DNA from: Flavobacteriaceae bacterium UBA1682
Lineage (GTDB): Bacteria > Bacteroidota > Bacteroidia > Flavobacteriales > Flavobacteriaceae
Reading direction: 5' to 3'
Assembly (NCBI GenBank): GCA_002320285.1
Contig: DCKE01000009.1
Coordinates: forward strand, 49,612 to 71,286
DNA length: 21,675 nucleotides
Positions 21,598 to 21,675 of this stretch are shown here, piece after piece. The position numbers and the translations under genes are program-made. The notes beneath the pieces were generated by a model. It worked only from the letters and a program-made list of their open reading frames with translations. It ran no database searches and was not told where the DNA came from. Each line of letters begins with the position of its first letter. Positions within the stretch are counted from its first letter, which is position 1.

Positions 21598-21675
21598 TGG
21601 TGGGCGATGAGGGATTCGAACCCCGGACCCTCGCGGTGTAAACGAGATGCTCTGAACCAACTGAGCTAATCGCCC
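21598..21675 (-). tRNA. tRNA-Val (anticodon TAC)
   Basis: A cloverleaf on the minus strand. The acceptor stem GGGCGAT/ATCGCCC is perfect, the D-stem is GCTC/GAGC, the anticodon loop TTTACAC places TAC at 21638-21640, and the T-loop is TTCGAAT. The discriminator is A and the CCA end is encoded in the DNA. The anticodon stem has a T-C mismatch (29-41) and the T-stem a C-C mismatch at its base (49-65). The 5' end coincides with the window edge, so upstream tRNAs or the promoter are not visible. Confidence 0.93.

Noticed and set aside
21427..21660. 77-codon minus-strand frame across the tRNA
   Set aside because: Its N-terminal third is the tRNA read as protein (the familiar GVRIPHRPP artefact) and it crosses the terminator. 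Only the part over the GC-rich island is discussed as an alternative frame.
21598..21675. tRNA-Val 3' end as an attachment site of an integrated island
   Set aside because: No second copy of the tRNA 3' end and no integrase gene in the window.

Overview
The window looks like the chromosome of a member of the Bacteroidota, most likely a flavobacterium. The evidence is a PorP/SprF-type outer-membrane protein paired with a TPR/PD40/OmpA protein, many promoters of the Bacteroidota form TAnnTTTG (some with a TTG about 20 bases upstream), little sign of Shine-Dalgarno sites, AT-rich intergenic DNA, and a DUF5684 membrane protein. No phage, IS, CRISPR array or origin was recognised.

Layout. 1-2.4 kb: a short CGTATCAG repeat, a long RluA-type pseudouridine synthase and a small DUF5684 membrane protein, both on +, closed by a strong bidirectional terminator. 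2.4-3.0 kb: a secreted protein of unknown function on -. 3.2-9.6 kb: a four-gene operon on -, reading argS, a membrane-anchored SGNH hydrolase, a secreted SGNH hydrolase with an internal LysM domain, and an MBOAT O-acyltransferase, ending in a terminator. The last three genes overlap and look like an envelope O-acylation system carried behind a housekeeping synthetase. 9.8-11.3 kb: a PPP-type phosphatase and a periplasmic heavy-metal-associated protein. 11.6-11.9 kb: a cold-shock protein with a textbook promoter and terminator. 12.0-13.6 kb: an alkylation-repair pair, AdaA-like regulator/methyltransferase then AlkB dioxygenase. 14.1-17.2 kb: an ABC-F ATPase, a DUF7691-like protein and an HPP-family membrane protein, each with its own promoter. 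17.5-20.4 kb: PorP/SprF and the OmpA-family protein, a probable surface/T9SS-associated operon. 20.4-21.6 kb: more than 1 kb of mostly very AT-rich DNA without an intact gene. 21.6 kb: tRNA-Val(TAC) on - with a perfect terminator, at the window edge.

Two start codons were moved from the longest possible frame because the promoter position decides them: csp starts at 11686 and the HPP gene at 17189. Several gene-free stretches (9740-9844, 10577-10871, 13649-13762, 21388-21582 and, weakly, 17254-17368) hold start-less or frame-broken stretches that read like the ends of proteins. They are given as probable gene debris with modest confidence.

The most interesting item is the SGNH/SGNH-LysM/MBOAT operon, which suggests O-acetylation of peptidoglycan or another envelope glycan by a PatA/PatB- or AlgI/AlgJ-like logic. 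The GC-rich coding-like island beside the tRNA is second.
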